Origin: Desulfobacteraceae bacterium UBA2245
GTDB taxonomy: Bacteria > Desulfobacterota > Desulfobacteria > Desulfobacterales > UBA2245
Assembly (NCBI GenBank): GCA_002347265.1
Contig: DDYB01000007.1
Location: 60,510-124,509, forward strand
DNA length: 64,000 nt
Reading direction: 5' to 3'
Shown here: one piece after another, positions 1 through 10,505 of the stretch
Numbering within the stretch: the first letter of the stretch is position 1
Layout: every line of letters starts with the position of its first letter
Translations under genes and position numbers: made by a program
The notes under the pieces: generated by a model
Database searches by the model: none
What the model was told of the DNA's origin: nothing
The model's input: only the letters and a program-made list of their open reading frames with translations

Positions 1-2730
1 GAAACCGCCCGGTTGCTTCAGCACTGGCGGCATCACAGTTTCAACGACATAAAACCTTTCTTTTGTCAGGTGGAGGCGGTCGAGACCGCTATCTGGCTGA
101 CCGAGGTAGCACCCAAATCCGGGAAAAGCGAAAAAGGCTTTTTGGAACACCTTGCAAATGCCAACAACGACGCCAATCCGGGTTTGATGCGTCTGGCTTT
201 GAAACTGGCTACCGGCGCAGGCAAAACAACCGTCATGGCCATGCTGATTGCCTGGCAGACCATCAATGCCGTGCGCAGGCCGGGCAGCAAAAACTTTACG
301 CGGGGTTTTCTGGTGGTCACGCCCGGCCTGACCATTCGCGATCGGCTCCGCGTGCTCCAACCCAATGACCCGGACAGCTACTATGCAAGCCGCGAACTGG
401 TTCCCGGCGATATGCTGGAAGACATCAAGAGCGCCAAGATCGTGATTACCAACTTTCACGCCTTTAAACTGCGGGAACGGATCGATATATCTAAAGGCGG
501 GCGATCCCTGCTTCAAGGCAGGGGCGAAGCCCTGAATACGCTGGAAACCGAAGGTCAGATGATTCAGCGGGTCATGCCCGACCTCATGGGCATGAAAAAC
601 ATCCTCGTGTTCAACGATGAGGCCCACCATTGTTACCGTGAAAAGCCGGGGAGCGTCGACAGTGAAGAGCTGAAGGGCGAGGACAGGGAAGAAGCCAAAA
701 AGAACAACGAAGCGGCCCGCGTCTGGATATCCGGTCTTGAGGCGGTCACTCGCAAACTTGGCGTCAACCGCATCATTGACCTGTCGGCAACCCCTTTTTT
801 TCTTCGGGGGTCGGGTTATGCCGAAGGTACGCTGTTTCCGTGGACCATGAGCGATTTTTCGCTGATGGACGCCATCGAATGCGGCATTGTCAAGCTGCCC
901 CGTGTTCCCGTTGCCGACAACATATCCGGAGAAGAGATGCCGAAATTCCGCAACCTTTGGGAGCATATCGGCAGGCGCATGCCCTAAAAAGGTCGCGGCA
1001 AGTCAAATATTCTCGATCCCTTGAGTCTGCCGGTCGAACTGCAAACCGCTCTTGAAGCCCTCTACGGCCATTACAAAAAGACCTACGATGAGTGGATGAA
1101 AAACGGCAATCATATTCCACCCTGCTTTATCGTTGTATGCAACAACACCTCTACATCCAAACTGGTGTACGATTATATTTCGGGGTTTCAGCGGGAAAAC
1201 GAAGACGGCACAACCTCCCTTGAAAATGGTCGATTGGAGCTTTTCCGGAATTTCGATGAACACGGCAATCCGATTGCCCGTCCGCGCACCTTGTTGATTG
1301 ACAGCGAACAACTCGAATCCGGCGAAGCGCTGGACAGCAATTTCCGAAAAATGGCTGCTGACCCAATCGAACGGTTCCGCCGCGAGATCATTGAACGAAC
1401 CGGCGACCGTCACCAGGCCGAGAACCTGAGCGATCAGGATCTGCTCCGTGAAGTCATGAACACCGTGGGTAAGGAAAACCTTCTTGGCGATTCAATCCGC
1501 TGTGTAGTGTCGGTTTCCATGCTCACCGAAGGATGGGACGCCAATACCGTCACCCATGTTCTCGGTGTTCGCGCTTTTGGCACTCAACTCCTTTGCGAAC
1601 AGGTCATTGGCCGGGCCTTGCGACGACAGTCTTATGACCCTAATGATGAAGACGGGCTCTTTAATGTTGAATATGCCGATATTCTGGGCATTCCCTTCGA
1701 TTTCACGGCCAAACCGGTGATCGCGCCGCCTCAGCCGCCCCGTCAAACCATACACGTCAAAGCGGTTCGACCGGAACGCGACCCGCTCGAAATCCGTTTT
1801 CCGCGCGTTAAAGGCTACCGGGTTGAATTGCCAGAGGAACGGCTGACCGCAACTTTCAATGACGACTCGGTGTTGGCATTAACCCCTGATATTGTCGGCC
1901 CGTCTATCACCAATAATGCGGGTATTATCGGCGAAGGCGTTGATCTCAGCCTGGAACATCTGGAAGACATGCGGCGATCCACATTGCTGTTTCATGTTAC
2001 TAAGCGGTTGCTTTACACCAAATGGCGTGATTTGGGCAAAGATCCCAAACTTCACCTGTTCGGGCAACTCAAACGGATTACAAAAGAATGGCTCGATACC
2101 TGTCTGGTCCGCAAAGGCGGAACCTATCCGGCCCTTTTGATGTATCAGGAATTGGCCGATATTGCATGTGAACGGATTACCGCAGGCATCACCCGTTCCC
2201 TGGCCGGCACGATGCCCATCAAGGCCGTGCTTGATCCATACAACCCGACCGGCTCCACCATGTATGTGAACTTCACCACATCCAAAACAAACCGCTGGCA
2301 AACGGATGCGCGCTGTTGTCACATCAACTGGGTCGTTCTCGACAGCGATTGGGAAGCCGAATTCTGCCGCGTGGCCGAGGCCCATCCATCCGTCAAAGCC
2401 TACGTGAAAAACCACAACCTCGGTCTGGAAGTGCCATACCGGTTCGGCTCTGAAAATCGCACCTATATTCCGGACTTTATTGTCCTGGTGGATGACGGGC
2501 ATGAAGACCCGCTCAATTTGATTGTCGAGATCAAGGGATACAGGCGGGAAGATGCCCAGGAAAAGAAATCCACGATGGATACATACTGGGTGCCTGGCGT
2601 TAATAATTGCGACGTATACGGGCGATGGGCATTTGCCGAATTTACCGATGTTTACCAAATTCAAACCGACTTTGAAGCCAGGGTTGCAGCTGAGTTCAAT
2701 AAAATGATCGATAGCGTGTTGAAGGGTTGA
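1..2730 (+). pseudogene. res: Type III restriction enzyme Res subunit, 5' partial, interrupted by an in-frame stop
   Basis: This is the restriction (helicase-nuclease) subunit of a type III restriction-modification system, which translocates on or senses DNA with ATP and cleaves it. The frame is already open at base 1, so the true start lies outside the window. Visible motifs are Walker A GAGKT (about 217-231), the DEAH box at 616-627, the SAT motif in DLSATPFF (about 778-801), the late helicase motif ending QVIGRALRR (about 1600-1626), and a C-terminal PD...EIKG endonuclease motif (about 2470-2540). The stop TAA at 985-987 separates the two halves. Both halves are in the same frame and read smoothly through it (RRMP-stop-KGRGK), so a single AAA-to-TAA change is the simplest explanation. 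A restart at the TTG at 1021 would lack the ATPase motifs. The mod gene follows after 5 bases. The family is clear. Whether the stop is a real mutation, a programmed event or a sequencing error is not. Confidence 0.9.
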
Positions 2731-2735
2731 GAATA

Positions 2736-5570
2736 ATGGCGTCGAAACAGTATAAGTCTCTGAAAACGGTTGAAACGCTCACGCATGATGAGGCGTCCCG
2801 AAAAAACATTCCCACCGCCGAATATCAGTCGGTGATGGGCAAAGAGATGCAAAGCCCGGTACGGGTTGCCTACGAAAACCGCAATCGCGATCTGGACCCG
2901 CAACTTGTGTGGAGAGGAAAGGACTGGTCCGATCTCGTGATTCATGCCCACCCTTTATATATTCAGGAGAAGGTCCATCCCAAAGTTCTGATCGACGACC
3001 TGCTCAAACAGACCCGGGCGCGGAAAAAAGAGGGCAAACCCCAGCAGGTAGACCTTTTTTCCGATTTCAACGGACTGCCCGATGAAAGCGCCAAAACGGA
3101 ATTCTACCAGCACGACGCCAACTGGTCCAACCGCATGATTCTCGGCGACAGCCTGCAGGTGATGGCGTCCCTGGCCGAGCGCGAGGGATTGCGGGGCAAG
3201 GTGCAGTGCATCTATTTCGATCCGCCATACGGCATCAAGTTCAATTCCAATTTCCAGTGGTCCACCACCAGCCGGGATGTGAAAGACGGCAACGTGGGCC
3301 ACATCACCCGCGAACCGGAACAGGTCAAGGCGTTCCGGGACACCTGGCGGGACGGGATTCATTCGTATCTGACCTATCTGCGGGACCGGTTGACCGTGGC
3401 CCGGGATCTCTTGACGGATTCGGGGTCGATCTTTGTGCAGATCGGGGATGAGAATGTACATCGGGTTCGGGCGGTGATGGATGAGGTGTTTGGGGAGGAT
3501 AATTTCATCTGCGAAATTTTATGTGCAAAAACATCCTCAAGTAGTGAAGATTTACTTTCAGGGGTCGCTGATTATGTACTCTGGTTTTCAAAAAGTAAGG
3601 TTTTGGTAAAGTACCGTCCATTATTTTATAAAAAGGTAGCGGGGGAAAGCGGGGGAACAGGTTATCGGCGAGTGATAAACAATAAGGGCGAGGTACGCCC
3701 AGCGTCACAAGAGGAACTGCGTGACCCTGCATTATTATCAGCGGAGTGGCGTCTATTTGCTGCCAGTGACCTAACGTCGCAAAGGCCATCACAGGGTGCC
3801 GACCTAAAGGAGTTTTTCGTCAATGCGCAGAGAATAACACCTGGAAAGGGGACCTTTAAAACAGACCTGAATGGCCTAACGCGGCTAAATAAGGCGCAGC
3901 GTTTGATTGTTACATCTGGTAATAAACCAGCTTATCGTAGATTCATCGATGATTTTCCAGTTTTTGCACAAACCAATATGTGGTCTGATACACTTGGTCA
4001 GAACCAGTTTGGCGGTGAAAAAATCTATGTTGTTCAGACCGCACTCACAATTGCACAGCGTTGCATCCTCATGACTACTGATCCCGGCAATCTCATTCTC
4101 GATCCCACCTGCGGTTCCGGAACTACTGCTTACGTGGCCGAACAATGGGGCCGCCGCTGGATCACCATCGATACATCCCGAGTGGCCCTGGCCCTGGCCC
4201 GCGCCCGCATCATGGGCGCGCGCTATGCATATTATCTGCTGGCCGACAGCCCGGGCGGGCAGATCAAAGAAGGCGAAATAACCGGCGCCGCTCCTTCCAC
4301 AGCGCCGACTCACGGCAATATCCGTCAAGGGTTCGTTTATGAGCGCGTGCCCCACATTACGCTAAAATCCATTGCCAACAACGCCGAGATCGACGTGATC
4401 TGGGAAAAGCATCAGGAGACGCTCGAACCCCTGCGTCAGAAGCTGAACAAGGCGCTGGGCAAGAAATGGGAAGAATGGGAAATCCCGCGCGAGGCGGATC
4501 AAAAATGGTTGGACGAGGCGAAGAAACTTCATGATCAGTGGTGGAAAAACCGCATCGCCCGGCAAAGGGCAATCGACGCCTCCATCGCCGCCAAGGCAGA
4601 TACGGAATATCTTTACGACAAGCCCTACGAGGACAAAAAGAAGGTTCGTGTGGCCGGTCCATTCACGGTGGAGAGCCTTTCGCCGCATCGCGTTCTGGGC
4701 GTGGATGAAGACGACGAACTGATCGACCAGATGGCCGAATCACGGGACGGATACGGAGATGAGCATGGCTTTGTCCGAATGATTCTGGAAAACCTCAAGA
4801 CCGCCGGCGTTCAGCAGGCCCACAAGGAAGACAAGATAAACTTTTCTTCGATTGCCCCCTGGCCGGGGGACCTGGTATGCGCCGAGGGAAGATATATTGA
4901 AGGCCTGTCTGCGTCCGGAAACGCACAGGCAGGCGATGAAGCCGGCGTCGAAAAACGCGCCGCGATTTTCATCGGCCCGGAGTTTGGAACCGTCTCGCGT
5001 CCGGACCTGGTTGCTGCTGCCCGCGAGGCCGGGGATGCGGACTTTGATGCGCTGATCACATGCGCATTCAACTACGACGCCCGCTCTTCCGAGTTCAATA
5101 AACTCGGCAGGATTCCCATTCTCAAGGCCCGCATGAACGCCGATCTCCACATGGCCGACGACCTCAAGAATACCGGCAAGGGCAACCTGTTTGTGATTTT
5201 CGGCGAGCCGGATATCGATATTTTGGATGCTGAAGACGGACAGATCCGGGTGAAGATAAATGGCGTGGACGTGTTCCATCCCAATACCGGCGAGGTCCGC
5301 AGCGACGGTGCGGAAGGTATCGCCTGCTGGTTCATCGACACCGATTACAACGAGGAAAGCTTTTTTGTGCGCCATGCCTATTTTCTCGGCGCAAACGATC
5401 CATACAAGTCTCTCAAAACCACCCTCAAGACCGAGATCAACGCGGAGGCCTGGGCGACACTGAACAGCGATATTTCCCGCCCCTTTGAGAAACCTTCTTC
5501 CGGACGCATCGCCGTAAAGGTGATCAACCACCTGGGCGATGAAGTGATGAAAGTGTTCAGGGTAAAATGA
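2736..5570 (+). CDS. mod: Type III DNA methyltransferase Mod subunit
   Basis: Adenine-specific DNA methyltransferase of the type III (beta-class) kind, which uses S-adenosylmethionine to protect host sites and supplies sequence specificity to Res. The catalytic DPPY motif is near residue 162 and the SAM-binding motif DPTCGSGTT near residue 456. That order (catalysis before SAM binding) defines the beta class. The segment between them is the expected target-recognition region. About 944 residues is long for a Mod, and the extra C-terminal 450 residues match the large mod/res variety. I chose the ATG at 2736 (MASKQYKS). An in-frame TTG at 2727 overlaps the res stop and is less likely. It is apparently co-transcribed with res. 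Bases from about 3500 to 4070 are clearly AT-richer than the flanks (one 60-base line is about 38% GC against about 57% at 3181-3240), which suggests exchange of the recognition domain. The frame is intact. Confidence 0.93.
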   Translation: MASKQYKSLKTVETLTHDEASRKNIPTAEYQSVMGKEMQSPVRVAYENRNRDLDPQLVWRGKDWSDLVIHAHPLYIQEKVHPKVLIDDLLKQTRARKKEGKPQQVDLFSDFNGLPDESAKTEFYQHDANWSNRMILGDSLQVMASLAEREGLRGKVQCIYFDPPYGIKFNSNFQWSTTSRDVKDGNVGHITREPEQVKAFRDTWRDGIHSYLTYLRDRLTVARDLLTDSGSIFVQIGDENVHRVRAVMDEVFGEDNFICEILCAKTSSSSEDLLSGVADYVLWFSKSKVLVKYRPLFYKKVAGESGGTGYRRVINNKGEVRPASQEELRDPALLSAEWRLFAASDLTSQRPSQGADLKEFFVNAQRITPGKGTFKTDLNGLTRLNKAQRLIVTSGNKPAYRRFIDDFPVFAQTNMWSDTLGQNQFGGEKIYVVQTALTIAQRCILMTTDPGNLILDPTCGSGTTAYVAEQWGRRWITIDTSRVALALARARIMGARYAYYLLADSPGGQIKEGEITGAAPSTAPTHGNIRQGFVYERVPHITLKSIANNAEIDVIWEKHQETLEPLRQKLNKALGKKWEEWEIPREADQKWLDEAKKLHDQWWKNRIARQRAIDASIAAKADTEYLYDKPYEDKKKVRVAGPFTVESLSPHRVLGVDEDDELIDQMAESRDGYGDEHGFVRMILENLKTAGVQQAHKEDKINFSSIAPWPGDLVCAEGRYIEGLSASGNAQAGDEAGVEKRAAIFIGPEFGTVSRPDLVAAAREAGDADFDALITCAFNYDARSSEFNKLGRIPILKARMNADLHMADDLKNTGKGNLFVIFGEPDIDILDAEDGQIRVKINGVDVFHPNTGEVRSDGAEGIACWFIDTDYNEESFFVRHAYFLGANDPYKSLKTTLKTEINAEAWATLNSDISRPFEKPSSGRIAVKVINHLGDEVMKVFRVK

Positions 5571-5790
5571 AGTGAGTTGTTATTGTGAGATGCGGCATAT
5601 CTGGCGGAAGAACCGACCTGACATTGTGTGAGCCTTGCAGCGCCTGTCATTGTTCGTGGAGTAGGTAAAAATGGGCGAAAAGATCTCGAAAAACAATGGG
5701 CTAAAACTGATCGAATGACCTATACCCATACGCTAAATGAGCTTAAATGAAAAACGATGACAAAACGACCCCCTCAAAGATATTTATCTG
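5571..5790 (+). other. Intergenic gap between mod and the STAND-like gene, with two tiny open frames
   Basis: No conserved gene is visible. Two very short frames occur. One at 5671-5718 (MGEKISKNNGLKLIE) follows a GGAGTAGG ribosome-site-like sequence. A 14-codon frame at 5747-5791 has a stop that overlaps the ATG of the next gene (TGATG). Either could be chance, a leader, or a gene remnant. Nothing distinguishes these. Confidence 0.3.
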
Positions 5791-8700
5791 ATGAATCAGT
5801 TACTTTGTCAGCATGTTAAAGACCTCAAGTCTGCTCTACTGACTCTGTCGGCCACGGGAGAAAAAGGCTTCGAGGGGCTTATCGGGACGGCCCTTCGTGA
5901 AATTTCTGGGGTGCCGTTCAGGCTCGCGGGTAGCGGATCACAGTTCGGAGTCGACGGTAAACCTACTTATGAAGGGGATGCCATTTGCTTCGAAGGCAAG
6001 CGTTATGACGGTAAAGTGCCTCGTACTGAAGTCCTCTCAAAAATCTCAGAGTTTTCGATAACCAACACTGAAACTGAAATTTGGGTTCTTGGTGCGACTT
6101 CCCAAATCGTGAGCCAGCTCGCAGATGACGCGCGCAGACTCGGAGCCAAGGACGGCATTGTCGTTTTGATCCTCGACTGGTCTAAAACAGACCTGCCTCC
6201 TCTCGCGGTCGCCTTAGCGATGGGCAGAAAGCGGGTGCAAGAATTTTTACAAAGCAATATCCGTAACGATGGGCCTCTTCAAAAAGCACTGGCGGCCCTC
6301 GAAGCCATAAGAAATTCACAGGATTTTGCTTCTCATGCCGACCGTATACATACCCAGTGCAATGAACCCGCGGCGGGATTGGCTCTCGCGCAAAGAGCGA
6401 ACACAGACTGGCTGGCTGACGCATTCTCCGACAGAAACCGGGCGAAAACAAAATTGGGACAACCGCTGTCACCCGGTGACACGAATACGGCGAATGTTCG
6501 GCAGCGCAAGACTCTGATTGACAAGCTGCACCCTTATCTCACTACCACCCCGGACGAGACGGTAGTTTGCATACTCGGCGGTGAGGGGTATGGAAAATCC
6601 TGGATCGTTGCGCAAAGCTGGCTTGCCTTGGTACATAAGCCATTGATGGTCTTCATGAGCCCGGACGATTTTGCTGAGACGGCTGGGCAAAACGATGTCG
6701 TTGATCTCCTGATCTCCAAACTCATCAAACAAACTGGGAATGGGCTCAGTGAAACTATCCGGAACCGGTGGTGCAGAAGGCTGAAGCAGTGGCGGGGACG
6801 TGTGGCAACGAATAGTCCCCGGCTCATCGTTGTCATCGATGGCATCAACCAAAGGCCCATGTCTGACTGGGCGCGGATTATTGAGAGTTTCGGTGATGAG
6901 CTGAAACAGCTTGGCGGACGTCTTGTCATTACCGCGCGCGCTCAGTACTTCCGAGACCGTGTAAAAGGCCGCCTTTCTGTGCGCTGCTCTGAAATTTTCG
7001 TTCCGGAATGGACTGAGGCTGAACGCGATGAAATTTTGGCCGGGCATGGTATTAAGACTTCGGATATGCATCACGCCGTAGCAAAATCACTTCGTAACCC
7101 GCGCCTTCTTGGAATTGCGCTTGAACTTTTGAATAAGGCTGATGTCACCAATTTCGAAGAGCTCAGCGTCAGCCGCCTTCTCTTCGAACACATGCGTATG
7201 AGCGAGCGGGATGCTCCTGTGCCGCAACCGGTGCAGGAGTTTGCGCGCCAGCTTCAGAAACATGCGCAGGAAATACTGACCCGGGTTAAGAAAAACCAGC
7301 AGGATGACCTTAATATTTTTGAGGATGACATGGGAGCGGTTGCGGATGGCCGTTTCTACCAAACGGTCGATGGCGATTCAACGCGCTATTCCCTGAAAGA
7401 TGATGGGCTTACCCTTGCGTTGGGTTTTGCTGTGATCGACCGGTTGCGCAAAGCGCAAAGGAACCACCGCAATCTTGATGCCGAGTTGGACGAAATTCTT
7501 GAACCGATCGCAGCGCTGGACGACACGGCCGATGTTATTCTGGCGGCATTGACAGTGACTGTAGCAGACGAGCACTATGCGCAGGATATTGCCGCCTCTC
7601 TCGTAAAGGGATTTGCATCGCTGCAGAACCCTGATCAAGGCAAATTTATAGCCTTCGTTGGATTGGCGAAAAGCCAGCCCCAAGGATTTATGGATGCTGC
7701 ACATGCGCTATGTCTTGCCGGAATCCGTCAACCCAATTTTGACTGGATACAAGGTGCACTTATTGCGGCAGGCAGAAATAGCTGCACGTGGCAGAAAATG
7801 GTCCATAAAGTTCATTCCTGGCTTTCAGTGTGCTCGCTATCTCCCGAGCGTGGAATTTTTTGGCATGATTCACAAAAGAAGGTGCAGGAAGAACGAGAGA
7901 AAAACCGTAAAAAAATCGAAGAAAAGCTTCAGAAATTGTCGGCAAGTGAGCGTGCAATTTTGGAGAGTTTGCCAAAAGAAGAGGGCCATTTGAGCAGACT
8001 ATCGCGCCTTGCTCTAATGCTGCTGGCCGGGAAATCCTTGGCGACGTTTGCAAAAAGTCTTATGAACTGGAGTTTTTCGTATGCGCTGAATTCTGATCAT
8101 ACTGCGCCAGATAAGGATTTCAAACATCTTGTGAGTCTGAACAGGGTTGATTGGTCGCAGACCCGTGCGGCATTGCTGGAGGTTAGTGCTGCGCTACGAG
8201 AAGCAGATGTATCGGCGACTGGAAAATGGGCGCTTGTAAATATCCTTCGTGCAACAGGTCATTCTGATGATGGTAAAGAAGCACAGTCGTTAGCGGAAGA
8301 TCTCACTAAAGGCTTACCCCACCTTGGAAGCTGGCGCCGTATTGAGGAATACTGTTCCGCAGACCCTTGCGATCCCTCATCTGAACAGCCGGAAAATGTA
8401 ATACAAACTGCAGAGCAATACGCGGCAATTAATGTCAGCAAGCTACGACAGCTAATGGGCCAGACCTTAGAAGACCATTTCTTTGACAAGGCACGTACCG
8501 GCATTGCCCGGTTCAAGCCGGAAGTCGCAGTTGCAAAGCATAGGGAATTTGCTGTGGATGTTCTCCGTCGAACGGGCCTTCCTTTAAGACAGGGGGTGTT
8601 CGAACTCCGTCGGCACAATGCACTGCTTACGTTTAATGAGGCGCGCGAATTTATCAATAAGTGGGAAAGCGCAAAGACTTCCGGAATGACAGACGGCCTA

Positions 8701-10356
8701 TCGGGAAAGGACGCTTGGCTTGTCTCCCAATACCTCTTGCTCTTGGCTTTTCCATTTATCAGCGCTTGGGAGCAGACCGTAATCCTGTTGTCAAATGAAT
8801 CGGATGAGGACATTCCGCTTAATTTGGTTAAATTGGCGAAGCCGCTAAGTGAAAAGGAATTTGAAAGTCTGCTGGTAAAAGCCTGTAATGAGAATTACGA
8901 ACGTAAACAGTATCTGCTGCTAGCACTTGCCAATTCAACCTCTGTGCAATTGTCGGAAGCCGCCCGTAAGCACATTATGGCTTGTTTTAGCTCGAATTCG
9001 GAACGCGTTCGTGCACTTTCTTTAGGCGTCATCGCGAAAAGTGGTGACGAAGATCTGCTATGCTTTGTTGTTGATAGCGAATGGAGAGCCAATGATTCCA
9101 ATGAGATTGGTTTTGAAGACGGGTACGGTTCGGCGGCGCTTTTGGAAGCCGCTAAAAAGGGGTTGATACCGCATGATAAAGCGCTCGATCGCATTTCCGC
9201 ACGTTTGTTAGGTCGGGCGGCGACAATGTTAGATAAAAAAGCTGTATGTGCTATTGCACTTCGCATCGATGCATCGATAAATCATGCCGTCGGTCTGGAT
9301 GGCGATCTCGTCGCACCGGATATTGAGCTTCAGATTCATCCATCAGTACCGTATGAACCCAGAAAATTTAGCGTGGGCGAACTGCCATCAGAAGCTAAGG
9401 ACATCAAGGAGGCTATGAAGTGGCTGTCGGAAAGTAACGAAGCTTTCGAGCGTCGCCAGAAAAGCAACTATGATGCATTTCTTGAATTCAAAACCAAACT
9501 CACGCAAGCCAAGGCCAGCATTATCCTCGATCATATAGGGTTCGAAGAATTTTCAGCTGTGGTTGCAACGTCTGAAGAGCTTGCTGATCGCTGGTATAGG
9601 CTATTCATGAACATTGAGGAGACCAAATTAGCATTCATTCACAATTTCATCATGTTACTGGCGCATTCTCTTGGAGAGAAATTTCCCGACAAAGCCAAAG
9701 ATCTGTTTTGCCGGGTTAAAGATAGCAATCCGCTTGTGCGGTTTACCTTCGGCAGCGTTCGTGTCAAACTTGATCCGATGGTCATTTGGTCCGGCGTTTG
9801 TAGCCCTGTTCTGGATGACATGCGTTTTGCACGTCTGGACCGGATGGCCACTGACCACGACTTGTCGATGGAGGTCCTCGCTGCACTATTGAACGGCCAA
9901 CAGGAATTGCTAACTTCATATATCGAGGCAAAATTGCGTAGCGAAGAGCCGGCTGAGATTTCCCGGGGCATCATGGTTGCTGGATTTTCTGATCTAAGCA
10001 AATTTAATGATAATATTCTCAAGAAATATGAAGGCTGTTCCGGCCTAATCGGAAGCGCGCAAAAAGCGGCAAAATACGCTTACGAGCGCAATATCTGGGC
10101 ACGGCACTGGTATAAGAAGATATGCCAGACAGATGAAAATACCGACTTTTGGCGCTATGCAATTTTGTTTTGTAAAATTGTTGACGGAAGGTTTGACGTC
10201 TGGCACCTAAATTACCTGCGGAAAGGCAATCCTATTCAGTCTTTCGGCCCCCTTATATTGAATGAGATCAAGGACCGCTATGGGCGATGGGAACATCACC
10301 GAAAGAAGAAATTGTTCGGATCGGACGCTCCCGCGTCGATATTTCTTGAGAAGTAG
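5791..10356 (+). CDS. Large nuclease-STAND-like ATPase, candidate Avs-type antiviral sensor
   Basis: A 1521-residue protein not recognised as a named family member. Residues 1 to about 150 look like a PD-(D/E)XK/Mrr-like endonuclease fold, with G-V-D55 followed by E68-G-K70, a typical D...ExK pair. A P-loop GGEGYGKS lies at residues 263-270, a Walker B-like LIVVID ends at Asp350, and an arginine-containing ITARAQYF follows around residue 375. This is the layout of NACHT/STAND ATPases. Residues of about 690-735 are highly charged and probably coiled-coil. The remaining roughly 780 residues appear all-helical without obvious catalytic motifs, as in the target-sensing repeats of STAND proteins. 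Effector nuclease + STAND + long helical sensor is the Avs architecture, and the position beside a type III restriction system fits a defence island. Defence function is inference. Alternatives are a different P-loop signalling protein or a Mrr-like restriction factor. The start codon has no strong ribosome site. Confidence 0.75.
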   Translation: MNQLLCQHVKDLKSALLTLSATGEKGFEGLIGTALREISGVPFRLAGSGSQFGVDGKPTYEGDAICFEGKRYDGKVPRTEVLSKISEFSITNTETEIWVLGATSQIVSQLADDARRLGAKDGIVVLILDWSKTDLPPLAVALAMGRKRVQEFLQSNIRNDGPLQKALAALEAIRNSQDFASHADRIHTQCNEPAAGLALAQRANTDWLADAFSDRNRAKTKLGQPLSPGDTNTANVRQRKTLIDKLHPYLTTTPDETVVCILGGEGYGKSWIVAQSWLALVHKPLMVFMSPDDFAETAGQNDVVDLLISKLIKQTGNGLSETIRNRWCRRLKQWRGRVATNSPRLIVVIDGINQRPMSDWARIIESFGDELKQLGGRLVITARAQYFRDRVKGRLSVRCSEIFVPEWTEAERDEILAGHGIKTSDMHHAVAKSLRNPRLLGIALELLNKADVTNFEELSVSRLLFEHMRMSERDAPVPQPVQEFARQLQKHAQEILTRVKKNQQDDLNIFEDDMGAVADGRFYQTVDGDSTRYSLKDDGLTLALGFAVIDRLRKAQRNHRNLDAELDEILEPIAALDDTADVILAALTVTVADEHYAQDIAASLVKGFASLQNPDQGKFIAFVGLAKSQPQGFMDAAHALCLAGIRQPNFDWIQGALIAAGRNSCTWQKMVHKVHSWLSVCSLSPERGIFWHDSQKKVQEEREKNRKKIEEKLQKLSASERAILESLPKEEGHLSRLSRLALMLLAGKSLATFAKSLMNWSFSYALNSDHTAPDKDFKHLVSLNRVDWSQTRAALLEVSAALREADVSATGKWALVNILRATGHSDDGKEAQSLAEDLTKGLPHLGSWRRIEEYCSADPCDPSSEQPENVIQTAEQYAAINVSKLRQLMGQTLEDHFFDKARTGIARFKPEVAVAKHREFAVDVLRRTGLPLRQGVFELRRHNALLTFNEAREFINKWESAKTSGMTDGLSGKDAWLVSQYLLLLAFPFISAWEQTVILLSNESDEDIPLNLVKLAKPLSEKEFESLLVKACNENYERKQYLLLALANSTSVQLSEAARKHIMACFSSNSERVRALSLGVIAKSGDEDLLCFVVDSEWRANDSNEIGFEDGYGSAALLEAAKKGLIPHDKALDRISARLLGRAATMLDKKAVCAIALRIDASINHAVGLDGDLVAPDIELQIHPSVPYEPRKFSVGELPSEAKDIKEAMKWLSESNEAFERRQKSNYDAFLEFKTKLTQAKASIILDHIGFEEFSAVVATSEELADRWYRLFMNIEETKLAFIHNFIMLLAHSLGEKFPDKAKDLFCRVKDSNPLVRFTFGSVRVKLDPMVIWSGVCSPVLDDMRFARLDRMATDHDLSMEVLAALLNGQQELLTSYIEAKLRSEEPAEISRGIMVAGFSDLSKFNDNILKKYEGCSGLIGSAQKAAKYAYERNIWARHWYKKICQTDENTDFWRYAILFCKIVDGRFDVWHLNYLRKGNPIQSFGPLILNEIKDRYGRWEHHRKKKLFGSDAPASIFLEK

Positions 10357-10505
10357 CGTAAAAGGGAACGGGCATTGATATATTGATTGAGATACGGGAT
10401 TGTACCGGCTTCACGCTGTCTTGCCGCGCCTGGTTGGCCGAGCAGATACACAGGCGAAAAGAGCCTGAAAGACAAGGGTTTCCGCCTGTGTAAATATACC
10501 AATGC

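Noticed and set aside
1021..2730. Separate gene beginning at the TTG after the res stop codon
   Set aside because: It would be a helicase-like protein lacking Walker A and the DEAH box. It continues the res frame exactly, so an interrupted single gene is the better reading.
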